64,000 nt of DNA from assembly GCF_022682495.2 (NCBI RefSeq), contig NC_071388.1, positions 180,790,528 through 180,854,527 of the forward strand, given 5' to 3'. Below the pieces are notes generated by a model. The model saw only the letters and a list, made by a program, of their open reading frames with translations, was not told the origin of the DNA and made no database searches. This stretch comes from Desmodus rotundus (Eukaryota > Chordata > Mammalia > Chiroptera > Phyllostomidae). Positions 33,060 to 42,500 of the stretch are shown one piece after another. A program made the position numbers and the translations under genes. Position 1 is the first letter of the stretch, and every line of letters begins with the position of its first letter.

Positions 33060-33226
33060 TACCACCTCAGAGGAGAAAAGGATTTGAACTTTTCAGTGTG
33101 ACATTGAGGTGTGGCTCTGTTACTGTTGGTACCAACTTGACTCAATTTCACAAAGCCTTTATTTTCTCATCTGTAGAATGGGACAATCCATTCCTGCTTT
33201 TCTACCACTGGGATTGTTGGCAGAAT
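33060..33226 (+). repeat. MIR-like SINE fragment
   Basis: GATTTGAACTTTTCAGTGTG near 33081, TGACTCAATTTCACAAAGCC near 33139 and TTTTCTCATCTGTAGAATGG near 33162 match the MIR order ending 'cagtttcctcatctgtaaaatggg'. Confidence 0.65.
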
Positions 33227-33444
33227 CAAGTGCTCCCCAACCTTTTTGGCACCAGGGACCAGTATCTTGGAAGACAATTTTTCCACAGATGGCCTTGGGG
33301 TGAGTGGATTGGGACAGGAGGCGGGGTTCAGGCAGTAATATGAGTGAACCTTTGCTCATCCGTGCTCACCTCCTGCTGTGCAGCACCGTTCCTAAAAGGC
33401 CATGGACCATCATTTGTCTGTGGCCCGGGGCTTGGAGACCCCTG
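33227..33444. mobile_element. MER1-type (hAT-Charlie) MITE
   Basis: TGCTCCCCAACCTTTTTGGC at 33231 opens and GGCTTGGAGACCCCTG at 33429-33444 closes the element. Internally: ACCAGGGACCAGTATCTTGG, AAGACAATTTTTCCACAGAT, CAGGAGGCGGGGTTCAGGCA near 33315, CTCACCTCCTGCTGTGCAGC near 33365 and CTGTGGCCCGGGGCTTGGAG. This is the recognisable MER1A/MER1B sequence, with a central part deleted relative to longer forms. Ends are diverged terminal inverted repeats. No transposase frame; the movement enzyme would have come from a Charlie element. Confidence 0.85.
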
Positions 33445-33741
33445 CTTTAGATGATAAAATATGTTTTCTTTCATTTTCCTAATTGCTATTAGAAGGCTAT
33501 CACAGCAAAAGAGGGCTTTTCTGTCTACCTGCATCCTTTGATAGTTAGGCGGAGAAAATTGAATCCAGAAAGTTTTGGTCAAAAGGGTAAAATGTCAAAA
33601 CTACAGAACACACGTTCTATCATCTCTGCAATGTGTGCCAAGCGCACAGGAACTGAAACAGTAATTCAGACCCTCCAGCTGCTGGGTGCCCCTGGGTTAG
33701 TGTGGCTAACGCTCTGTCATGACAAGCAGACCCCCAACATG
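33445..33741. other. Unassigned non-coding sequence
   Basis: No gene or repeat family recognised. Confidence 0.4.
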
Positions 33742-33742
33742 T

Positions 33743-33880
33743 ACAGGGTGGAGCAAAAGTATACAGTTACAGTGAGAATATGCAAAACACAGTTTATTCT
33801 TGTATTATTATTATTTATTAATTATTGTATTATTTTCCAAATGAATGATTGATTGTAAACCTACAATCGCTCCATTCTGT
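33743..33880. mobile_element. Tc1/mariner-type MITE
   Basis: Left end ACAGGGTGGAGC at 33743 and right end GCTCCATTCTGT at 33869-33880 are inverted repeats of each other with two mismatches in 12, and the similarity continues inward less well (AAAAGTATACAGTT against the complement of GATTGTAAACCTAC). The 110-base middle is AT-rich with TTATTATTATTTATTAATTA. A TA sits next to the left end, as expected for mariner target sites. No transposase frame. Confidence 0.8.
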
Positions 33881-34280
33881 CTAAAGGCCCTAATACAATA
33901 GAAGTTTATTTCTTGCTCATGTAAAGGCCAAAATAGGTGCCCCTGAAAGGGAGGAGCCGCACTCCAAGCAGCATGCGAAGCTGCTTCTACCCTCCCGCTC
34001 CAATGTCTTCAACACAGAGTTCCCAAGGTCAATATGTTTGTATTGATCTGGCAGAACGGGAAGAAGAGTGTGAGAAAACTCTCAGGCCCCTCAACCACTT
34101 TGACCTGGAAGTAATACATATCACTCAAGAGTTAGTCATGGGGCCCCACCTTGACAGACAAGAAACTAGGAATCATAGGTTCTGGGGGCACAGCCACGAG
34201 TTTACGGTATGGAGAGGGGTCTTCACTTTGGCTGACAGTTTGTTTGCAGTCTCTGCCACAAAGTCATTCTCACAACGAAC
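33881..34280. other. Unassigned non-coding sequence
   Basis: No gene recognised. A 125-codon plus-strand frame (33937-34314) extends across this stretch into repeat sequence and has no known domain. Confidence 0.4.
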
Positions 34281-34326
34281 CAATACAGAATGTCAGAACT
34301 GGAGGGTACTTTGAAGTCATCTATCT
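34281..34326 (+). repeat. Left part of an old MIR-like element (outer layer of nest)
   Basis: AGAATGTCAGAACTGGAGGG near 34288 followed by ACTTTGAAGTCATCTAT is the start of an old conserved mammalian repeat ('agaactggaagggaccttagagatcatctagtcc'). It resumes at about 34790 after an interrupting hAT-like element. Confidence 0.5.
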
Positions 34327-34497
34327 CAGCATTTCTCAAAAACTTTTTATTGTGACCTACAGAATTAATTTTACATCCATAACCCAGTACACTGCACATG
34401 TATGTAAAGCAAAAGTAACATAAAATATTTTTCCCTATGCATGATGCACAGATATTTTCTACTCTTTAATCCCATTCTATTTAATTCATTATTTTTT
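34327..34497. mobile_element. hAT-like element, left part
   Basis: CAGCATTTCTCAAAAAC at 34327 resembles a hAT terminus. It is followed by TTTTTATTGTGACCTAC and ACCCAGTACACTGCAC. The element is broken by the VES SINE at 34498 and continues at 34716-34789. TCATCTAT at 34317-34324 and TCATCACT at 34790-34797 (6 of 8) could be its decayed 8-bp target duplication. Family not identified. Confidence 0.45.
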
Positions 34498-34698
34498 AAA
34501 AGATTTTGTTTATTTATTTTTAGAGAGTGGGGGAGGGAGAGAGAAAGAGAGAGAAACATCAATGTGTAGTTGCCTCTCACATACCCCCAACTGGGGACCT
34601 GGCCCACAACCCAGGCATGTGCCCTGACTGGGAATCAAACAGGCTATCTTTTGGTTCACAGGCTAGTGCTCAGTCCACTGAGCCACAGCCCCCAGGGC
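34498..34698 (-). mobile_element. VES SINE, inverted
   Basis: Read on the minus strand the head is GCCCTGGGGGCTGTGGCTCA, with an A box at about 34673-34684. Then the B-box region (complement of GGGAATCAAACAGG near 34630), CAGGGCACATGCCTGGGTTG and GGGCCAGGTCCCCAGTTGGG, and a polypyrimidine and A/T-rich tail toward 34498. Duplications TTAATTCATTATTTTTT (34481-34497) and TTAATTTGTTATTTTTT (34699-34715) flank it. Confidence 0.95.
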
Positions 34699-34715
34699 TT
34701 AATTTGTTATTTTTT

Positions 34716-34789
34716 TATCACTAGTTTTGCCCCACACGTTGATTTCACAGCTCACCATTGGGTTTTGACTCACTAGGATATATAATAGC
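34716..34789. mobile_element. hAT-like element, right part
   Basis: TTTGCCCCACACGTTGATTT near 34729, CACAGCTCACCATTGGG and TTTTGACTCACTAGG continue the element that begins at 34327. Interrupted by a VES SINE with matching flanks, so both parts were once contiguous. Confidence 0.4.
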
Positions 34790-34895
34790 TCATCACTTTA
34801 GAAAGGGCACACATGAGGTTCCAAGGGGTCCAGTGATATTCCTGAGGTCACCAATCACTGACAGCGCTTTGGACCCACACCTATGAGCACAGCCA
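34790..34895 (+). repeat. Right part of the old MIR-like element
   Basis: CATGAGGTTCCAAGGGGTCC near 34813, AGTGATATTCCTGAGGTCAC near 34832 and CAGCGCTTTGGACCCACACC near 34862 match the continuation of the element at 34281 ('aaactgaggcccagaggggtcaagtgacttgcccaaggtcacacag'). Confidence 0.5.
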
Positions 34896-35915
34896 ATAGC
34901 CAAGACTTATTTTTTAAAACAACATATATCTTCTGGTTTAAATTTTGGATACAAGTGCCTTTGCTGAAAATTTTTAAGTGTATTTGATGTCAGCAAGTGC
35001 TTTCCTACTAATGATTATTGAATAATTTATTATTCTCTAAATCTATATTTTTTGGAATTTAAAGAGGACCACCTATAGAAATGTCAACTGTAAGTCATAA
35101 ATATTTAGGCAGTTTGAATCTTGAGTAAGTTGAAAGATAAGGATTTATTTTTGTTTTCCCATTGCTGCATCTGTCTTAATACTAAACTCAATTTTCTCTT
35201 AAAAATATTTAAACTCTAAAAACTTCTTGCCTCAGAAATACTGTTTAATTTTAAACCTTCATCCTTAAAGAAAACTTTCTAAACACACAAGTACGCAAAA
35301 CTTTACAATGATATACGTGCTTCTTTCTTTTCTCACAATATTATTGTCGCATTAGAGCATAACTTGGAGAGTCAAGCTGAAGAGTAGCATTTGGAGACGG
35401 ATAAGCACCATCCTATCAGAAACATGACCAGCTTGGCCTTGAAGGAAGAATGATTATTAAGAAACAAAAACATCTCTGAAATAAATACACCCTCTTTCAA
35501 TTCAGTTATATTTTTATTTTTCTTACATTCTCTGCAAGGCTTCTGATGTTCTTAGGATCTCTTGCCAACTCTTTTGATTAACAAGATTGTGTGGGGAAAA
35601 AACACTTTTTGAGCACACATCATACGTTTCCCTGAAACAATTGTACTGCACAAGGTAATTAGTGTTAAAAATAGTGAGCGTTTATTTGTGCGAGGAAGCT
35701 GCGAGGTGCGTGTAGCTGGGTAGGTGAGTGTTTACCCAACTAAGGAATCCACACCGCAGGCACAATAGCATCATTATGCTCTCTGGGTGGCGTGGGAGAG
35801 ATGTGGGAACTACTCTAGGAGGAAAGACTCCCATTATTTTCTCGAAGTTACCAGGAATTGGTTTATGATTCTGGGATTTGACTTCACTTTCTGGTAGTTT
35901 CGATGTAGTGGCAAG
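34896..35915. other. Unassigned, AT-rich non-coding sequence
   Basis: About 1 kb without a recognised gene or element. 34930-35530 is strongly AT-rich. 35640-35850 is more mixed and could be unique sequence. Confidence 0.4.
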
Positions 35916-36145
35916 TAGGAGTGAGACTTTTTGGCTCAGGCTGGTTGTGAGCCCTTAGTAGGTAGGTGAGTTTGGGCAATTTGTTTAACCTGTCCAAATT
36001 CTAAATTACAAATTCTAAATTCTGTAAAACATTACAGAATTAGGTACATAGGAGTACCTATGTTACAGGATTTTTTGAGGAGGATTAAATGAGTGATGAT
36101 GCATGTAAAGTATTTTGGAAAATGTCTGGCATATGGAACAGGTAC
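35916..36145 (+). repeat. MIR-like SINE
   Basis: AGTAGGTAGGTGAGTTTGGG near 35956, CAATTTGTTTAACCTGTCC, then an extra ACAAATTCTAAATTCTGT repeat, GGATTTTTTGAGGAGGATTA near 36068, AATGAGTGATGATGCATGTA and AATGTCTGGCATATGG near 36120. This follows the MIR core ('tgtgaccttgggcaagtcactt... gaggattaaatgagataatgcatgtaaagtgcctggcac'). Confidence 0.65.
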
Positions 36146-36225
36146 AGGGAATGCTATCATTAAATTAAATTTTAAGACCCAGAAAGGAACTTCACAAGTA
36201 ACCATGAGGCTCAATATTTTTGTCT

Positions 36226-36535
36226 GTTTTTTTATTGTATTTTTTTCCATTACTATTTAGTCTACTTATACCCCCAACCTTCACCCCCCACAATCACCAC
36301 ACTGTTGTCCATGTCCATGAGTCCTTTTTCCCTTTTGCTCAATCCCTCCACGCCCAACCCTCCCCCTGCTTAGCTGTCCTCCTGCTCTCCATCTATGAGT
36401 CTGTCTCTATTTAGTTCAGTTTGTTCATTAGATTCCACATATGAGTGAAATCATATGGTACTTGTCTTTTTCTGGCTGGCTTATTTCACTTAGCATAATG
36501 TTCTCCAGCTCGATCCATACTGCCGCAAAGGGTAA
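36226..36535 (-). mobile_element. 5'-truncated LINE-1, 3'UTR plus ORF2 end
   Basis: Antisense. The poly(A)/polyadenylation complement TTTTTTATTGTATTTTTTTC lies at 36228, then the 3'UTR (CAATCACCACACTGTTGTCC near 36291, ATGTCCATGAGTCCTTTTTC near 36311, TTTGCTCAATCCCTCCACGC near 36335). The ORF2 end (ACATATGAGTGAAATCATAT near 36437, GGCTTATTTCACTTAGCATA near 36477, GATCCATACTGCCGCAAAGG near 36512) completes it. Same LINE-1 family as 6435-6622 and 39124-39268. Truncated at its 5' side. Confidence 0.9.
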
Positions 36536-37309
36536 ATTTTTTTCTTTTTTACTCCTAAGCAGATCCTTTTGGGTTAGACAAGCATTATTAGTTGTCATAA
36601 AATTCCATGTTTATGTAGAAAGGCCAATATAAGCTGAATTTACTTCTGTCTAAAATTTAAAGAAAGGCATTGTGTGGCAAAATAACACAGCAGAATAATA
36701 TATATTTAGAGAGAAAAAGATGTATCATCAATCTGATGGAGTGAGGTGTACGTCCCATTCCGGAGTGCCATTCACTTAGGTGAGCCTCCCCGTTGCTCTC
36801 CGCTGACCCTGTGCTTGCCCAGGAACCTTGGTGGGAAACCCTCTTTGGGGTCTGACCTTCGGCACTGCGTACCTCAACAGATTCACAGGCCCTGCACTGG
36901 CAATTTGCTGCAGTTAAAGGTAAATCTCTCTACCTTGTTAAAGAATCCAGTGAAATAAACAGCAATAAATATTTTTTTTTGTTGTTTTCTAGTTTATCTC
37001 TCAGGGAATCCTTAAAAGTAGAGAGTTGAGATAATTAACCAGATAATCTACAAGTCACGCTCTGTCTCCCAGAAGGAAATCAGGGCTTTTCTCAACGTGT
37101 TTCGTTGGCGTTGCCTGGCTGATGTAATCTAGGTCCTTTTCCTGACTTTTAAGCCATTTAAACCTTAAAGACTTAGGAATTTATGAAATGCAAAACTTAT
37201 TTTCTATTTAAATGCATTACTTATTTTGAGAGATTTCATCTATTACACACCTGTAATTAAATATGGTCTTTCTGTCTTCAGGGTTCTTCCCCCCCTATTT
37301 TTATTGAAA
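36536..37309. other. Unassigned non-coding sequence
   Basis: No gene or repeat family recognised. Confidence 0.4.
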
Positions 37310-37315
37310 AATAAT

Positions 37316-37653
37316 TCCCGTATTATGCCGTGTATAGTGCACACTTTTTTGCCCAAATTTTTGAAAAATAAGGATGTGCATTATACATGGGTAGTACTAA
37401 TTCCATACCTATATAAATGTTTTTAATTCATTTATTTATGCTTCTGTTTAAAAGTCTAACTCTAGAAAGCAATAATGATATCCGTACACAAAATAATACC
37501 CTGGAATATGATAGTCGGTTTTGTTTCTACATCTAAATAAATACAAAACTGAATTAAAAAATTAAAATGAAAGATATTTTTCCTGACAGTTTGGTCCAGA
37601 GACATGGGTGCACAGCATACACGGGAGCACATTATACATGGTGAAATATGGTA
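37316..37653. mobile_element. Non-autonomous DNA transposon with imperfect terminal inverted repeats and a subterminal hairpin
   Basis: The left terminus TCCCGTATTATGCCGTGTAT (37316) matches the complement of the right terminus, which begins TACCATATTTCACCATGTAT, at about 17 of 24 positions. Inside the left end, CCGTGTATAGTGCACA (37328-37343) pairs with TGTGCATTATACATGG (37375-37390) with two mismatches in 16. The right end repeats the word: ACACGGGAGCACATTATACATGG near 37619. Total about 338 bases, AT-rich middle, no transposase frame. I cannot fix the superfamily; flanking target duplications are not evident. Confidence 0.65.
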
Positions 37654-37669
37654 ATATACTTCACTGTAA

Positions 37670-39112
37670 ACGTTTAAGGTATACAGCCTGATTGCTTGAT
37701 TTATAGATATTGTGAAATGATTACCGCAGTAAGTTCAGCTAACATGCATCTTCTCTTACGGATACAATCAAAAGACAAGAGAGGGAAAAAATATTTCTCC
37801 TCCTGATCAGAACTTTTACGGTTTACTCTCTTAACATCTTTCCTATGTATCACACAGCAGTGTTGACCTCAGTCATCGTGTTGAGCTTTACGTGACCCCT
37901 AGTACTTATTTATCTTGTAATTGGAACTGAGTGTTTTGACGACCTTCCTCCATTTCCCCTCCCCACCCCTCACCTCTGGTAACCGCAAGTCTGGTCCCTT
38001 TTTCTATGAGTTTGGTTTTTGGCTTTTTTTGTTGTTGTTTTAGATTTCACAGATAGGCAAGACCGTACAGCATTTGTTCTCTATCCGACTTATTTCACTG
38101 AGCACAACCCTTTCAAGGCCCATCCATGTTGCTGCAAATGGTAGGGTTTCCTTGTTTTTTGAGGCTGAATAATATTCCACCATACATAGATTCCACAACG
38201 TCTTTATCCATTCATCCACCCATGGACGTTTAGGTTGTTCCCATGTCTTGCTTATTGTAAATAATGCTACTGTGAATGTGGGGATGCAGGTATGTCTTTG
38301 AGATACTGATTTCATTTCCTTTGGATATATTCCCAGAAGTGGAATCACTGAGTCATAGTTCAATTTTTAATTTTTTGAAGATCGTCCATATTGGTTTTCA
38401 TAGTGGCGGCACCTACTGCAATCCCACCAGTGTTCGTGCACAGGTTTCCTTTTTTCTCACATTCATACCAGTATTTGTTATCTCTTGTCTTTTGATGACG
38501 GCCGTTTGAACAGGGGTGAAGTGATAACTCACAGTTTTAATGTTTATTTCCTCAATGACTAGTGACGTTGAGCATATTTTAACATACCCATTGGTCTTGT
38601 CTCTGTCTTCTTTGGAGGAATGTCTGTTTAGGTCCTTATCCCATTTTCAATGGAGTTATTTGTGGTTATTTGTTATTGTTATTGTGTTGTTTGACTTCTT
38701 TATATATTTTGGATGTTACCCCTTAGCAGCTGTATGGTTCTCAAACCCTTTTTTCCCATTCTGTAGGCTGTCTGTCCACGTTGTTGATAGTTTTTCTTGC
38801 TGTGCGGATGCTTTCTAGTTTGATGTAGTCCCACTTGGTTTTTTGTTGTTATTGTTGCTTGTGCTTTAGGTGCCATTACCAAGACCCTTGTCAAAGAGCT
38901 TTATTCTTATGTTTTCTTCTAGGAGTTTCATGGTTTGGGGTCAAACATTTAAGTCTTCAATTCATTTCATGTTACTTTTTGTGACTGCTATATGTATATA
39001 TGTATATATATAGGCCCAATTTTATTCTTTTACATGTGAATATCCAATTATCCCAGCACCATTTAGTGAAGAGATTGTCTTTTCTCCACTGAGTATTCTT
39101 GGCTCCCTTGTC
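37670..39112 (-). mobile_element. Decayed LINE-1 (3'UTR and ORF2 C-terminal half)
   Basis: 37670-38040 is LINE-1 3'UTR (CCCCTCCCCACCCCTCACCT near 37959, CTGGTCCCTTTTTCTATGAG near 37991). 38040-39112 encodes ORF2 antisense: minus-strand translation at 38040-38363 contains the ORF2 C-terminal landmarks EYYSA, FAATWM and VLSEIS, and 38700-38894 carries the MAPKAQAT block. Stops and frameshifts split the frame, so it is a dead copy of reverse transcriptase/endonuclease protein. Interrupted at 39113-39279 and resumed to about 39345. Confidence 0.9.
38040..38363 (-). pseudogene. LINE-1 ORF2p C-terminal remnant
   Basis: This open stretch of about 107 codons is the last part of LINE-1 ORF2p: LLGIYPKEMKS, then KTWEQPK, EYYSA, FAATWMGLE and VLSEIS, close to the consensus tail of ORF2p. 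In LINE-1 this follows the reverse-transcriptase domain and holds the C-terminal part. The frame is not continuous with the upstream ORF2 portion, so no functional protein is possible. Confidence 0.9.
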
Positions 39113-39279
39113 AAATATTAGTTGATGGGATGGGGAGGTTAGGGGTGGAGGGATTGAGCAAAAAGGAAAAAGGACTCATGGACATGGACAACAGTGTGGT
39201 GATTGCAGGGTGGAGGGGAGTCTAAGGGGACTAAATGGTAATGGAAAAAAGTACAATAAAAAATTAAAAAATATTAGTT
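39113..39279 (+). mobile_element. Short LINE-1 3' end inserted in an older LINE-1, 11-bp perfect TSD
   Basis: The insert 39124-39268 reads GGATTGAGCAAAAAGGAAAA, GGACTCATGGACATGGACAA, CAGTGTGGTGATTGCAGGG, AAGGGGACTAAATGGTAATG and ends GTACAATAAAAAATTAAAAA. It is flanked by AAATATTAGTT at 39113-39123 and again at 39269-39279, a perfect 11-bp target duplication. It is only about 145 bases of 3'UTR, strongly 5'-truncated, and lies opposite in orientation to its host LINE-1. Confidence 0.95.
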
Positions 39280-39345
39280 AACAGTATATACTTGGGTTTA
39301 TTTCTGGGCTCTGGATTCTGGAAAACTTTCTCTTTTACTCTAGGG
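39280..39345 (-). mobile_element. Continuation of the older LINE-1 ORF2
   Basis: ATATACTTGGGTTTATTTCT near 39285 and GGGCTCTGGATTCTGG are the antisense LINE-1 ORF2 words that follow 'gtcaaatattagttgac' in intact copies, so the sequence resumes exactly after the inserted 3' end. Confidence 0.8.
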
Positions 39346-39505
39346 ACAAAATAATAGCAATTCTATATTTGTTGCTAACTTTCAATTTCTGCATCATATA
39401 GCATTAGATTACCCCCATGAAAATATTTTATTTCAAAGGCAATTTGACAGGAAATGATAGTTTAACTCTTTGGAAATTACTACACGACAGCTTTAATAGT
39501 TTGGT
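39346..39505. other. Unassigned non-coding sequence
   Basis: Short AT-rich stretch without recognised features. Confidence 0.4.
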
Positions 39506-39575
39506 TGGCTGCTGCATCCAAGCACCTAGAACTGTGCCTGGCACATACTTGGTACAAAATAAATATTAATACTAG
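39506..39575 (+). repeat. L2/MIR3-like tail
   Basis: CAAGCACCTAGAACTGTGCC near 39519, TGGCACATACTTGGTACAAA near 39538 and ATAAATATTAATAC match the 'cagcacctagaacagtgcctggcacatagtaggtgctcaataaatatt' tail closely, although only about 60 bases survive. Confidence 0.75.
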
Positions 39576-42500
39576 TTGAATATAATTACTCATTAAATCA
39601 ATCCCAGATATATAATTGTATCAAAAACTATAGTTTTAAAATAAAATTTCTTATAAGATCATATGAAATAGAAGTAGAAATATTGATTATTGCTCATTAA
39701 AATGAGACTATTAGGATATCTTTATCAATTGTCTCACATTTTTCAATCATCGATAGTATACCACCAAACACAATAATCAGCCATATTCCTCTATCCAAGC
39801 AAACCTTTGATTTGTAAAGTTCAAACTAAAAACCATCAGGCACTATAAACTCTTTTGACCAACTGAAACTATTCCTCTGCTCCAGGAGCTGCTCCAATAA
39901 ACAGAATTTTCATGTTTGCAATTTTCAGCTGGCAGATGAGAAATGCACGAAGCTTTATCCAAATGGAAAACTCAGTCATTCTTGGTAAAGCAGACAGGGG
40001 GGAAAAACCCTGTCAGCTCTAAGAATCTATCACTGGGAAGAATATTAAGGTAATGCAACTTACTTCTTTGAACAGGAAGGCACAGACTAACTTCTAATGC
40101 TTACAAGTAATGGGGCTCCCATCACAATTATGCTTTCTCACCATTCCCCAGTTTTCCTGCCACATATAGTATCCCCCACCCCCACACACACGTTTACAAG
40201 CACATATACACACATGTGGGTGATTTCTATTAATTCTCATTGGCATTGTGAGAGCGGCAAAGGGGAGAGAGTCTCCCCCACCCACCACTACAGAAGCGCT
40301 CTCAGCCTAGAAACCACGGGGGAGAGGTGAGGCGAGGTGAGGATGGCTCTGGTGACACTCCCTCCGGGCCAGCTCTCCCCACCCCTCCCCCCCTTCAAGT
40401 TGCCTGGGAAAGTGCTTATTGCTGATGACTGCAGAGGCCCTCCTGGGAGGAAAAGCCATGTTTACACAATTATTGCTGAGCTGGATTCCAAACTTTTTAT
40501 TGTTTAATGTCTGTTTTAAATCACAGAGAGAATGGTTAGGAAGTTCTTTGGAAACCAACTGAGAAAGAGGAATGACATGGACCAGTGCATCCCAGACTTT
40601 TGGGATTCCTGGACCAGTAATGTGTCAAAAAGAAGTTGGGGAACTAAAGAAAGTTACCAGCTTTTATTTTACCATGTTAGACACTAAAAAGCAATACCAA
40701 GTCCTGTTACTCACCATTACCACATCTTCATAAAGGAGCAAATTTAACTACCAGTAAGAGCAGAAAGAACACAATCTTGGAATGAAGAGCTGTTCTTCGA
40801 GAGAAAGGGGAGTTGGTAATCTTAACAAGGAAAGAGAGAGAATAATGTTTTGCTAATAAGGCTGATGAAAAGGTATATTGATGGTCATTCTCAGAGATGT
40901 TTTGGGGTGCCTATTCCGTATTTATCAGAATAGATGCACTATAGAAAATCGATGCACTACATAAATTCTTATTATCTTGGCGTAAAAATGAAAAGTAATC
41001 ACAGGAAATGATCACAGTAAAAGTAAGCTTATACATTTAATCTTTTCTTTGTAAAAGATGAAGTACATGATTTTTAGTGGGAGAAAAACATGTTTACTTT
41101 ATATCTGAAAGTGGACTTTTTTAGTAGAAAAAAGGGAAATTTTTCATATCTCTGAAATATCTTTTATATCTGCAAATGGACTTATTTTAAGTATAAAAAG
41201 GAAAACTGTACCCAGGACATTTTTAATGTGAGTTAATAGAATTAGAATTAGTCAGAACAACTCTCCCTACTGCTCTGAAGCACCCGCCAACATTGAACAG
41301 AAATGCCAAGTGCGATGGGGTATAAGGTAATATTCATTCTTGCCCCTGCCCATCCCACAGAGTTGCTCTGGAGGATAAAATGAGCCAGTAGTATGTACAG
41401 AGGTCCAACCCTGCACCAGCACAGGGGTTTTTGTTTTCATTTATCTTAGTCCTCTGCTTGTTAAGGCCCAATACTAATACCATCTGTATGTAGGATAAGG
41501 GGTCCAAGGGGCTTGGGCCATTGAAAAGGACGGGCATACACCCATCAGAATTTGGGTGGCACTTGGCTGACTCTCAGAAGCATGCCAGCTTTCTTCCAAT
41601 GGGCAATCCAAGGCCACTGTGCAGGCAACTGGATGGGAAAAAACATAGCTCAAAAAAATTAATTAATTAACTTTTAAAAAATAAAGAAACAGCCTAAGGG
41701 CTTGAGGCAACAGCTAACGTGGCTCCTACCCCTGGCCAAGAGCGCAGAAATGCAAGAGGAAGTGCAGAGGAGAACTGGAGATGGGGCCACATGGGCTGAG
41801 ACTGGGAGAGGACAGCTGGGGAGAAGGTGAGGAGGAAGAATTAAAAGAATGGGGAAGAGAAACCCTCAGCAGTTTTCTGAATATTGTAAACTGGATCATA
41901 AAATAAAACCATACAATCACCAGGAGGTAAAAGTTCTTTCAGAAACACAATTAAGATGTGAATGGCTCTTTAATTACCTTTGGATGCTAGACGGGGCTTT
42001 TTTGGATGATATAGTGAGTAACATTGTGCCAGCTCAAGCTGCGGTGTTTATTCAGGTGTTTATTCAGGCACTCTAGCCAGAGTGTCTCTTGGTGGCATAT
42101 ATATTGTCTGAATAATAACATATCACTGACAAAACTCAAAATGATAAATCTAGTGAGATTTTAATAATGAGACCTACCTTGTATGCCTCAGAAATTCTTG
42201 AAACAACAACTAGAAACTCCTTCAGATTCACACTGATGTGGAAAGCAAAAGATGCGGTTTTCCGCATGGAGTGCTTCTCAGGATGCAGTATGTTGTAGAA
42301 GGAATTAATATGTAAATTGTGTGTCTTATCACCTATTTCCAGTTACAACCACAGATTTTTTTTTTTTACTTTTGCTAAGTCATCCTCTTTGACTCTTTAT
42401 AACTCTCCCAAGGATGTAATAAGGAGAATAAATCAAATTATCATTTGTATCTTCATCATTTATGTCATATTAAACATTTCAACAAAATGAACAATATTAT

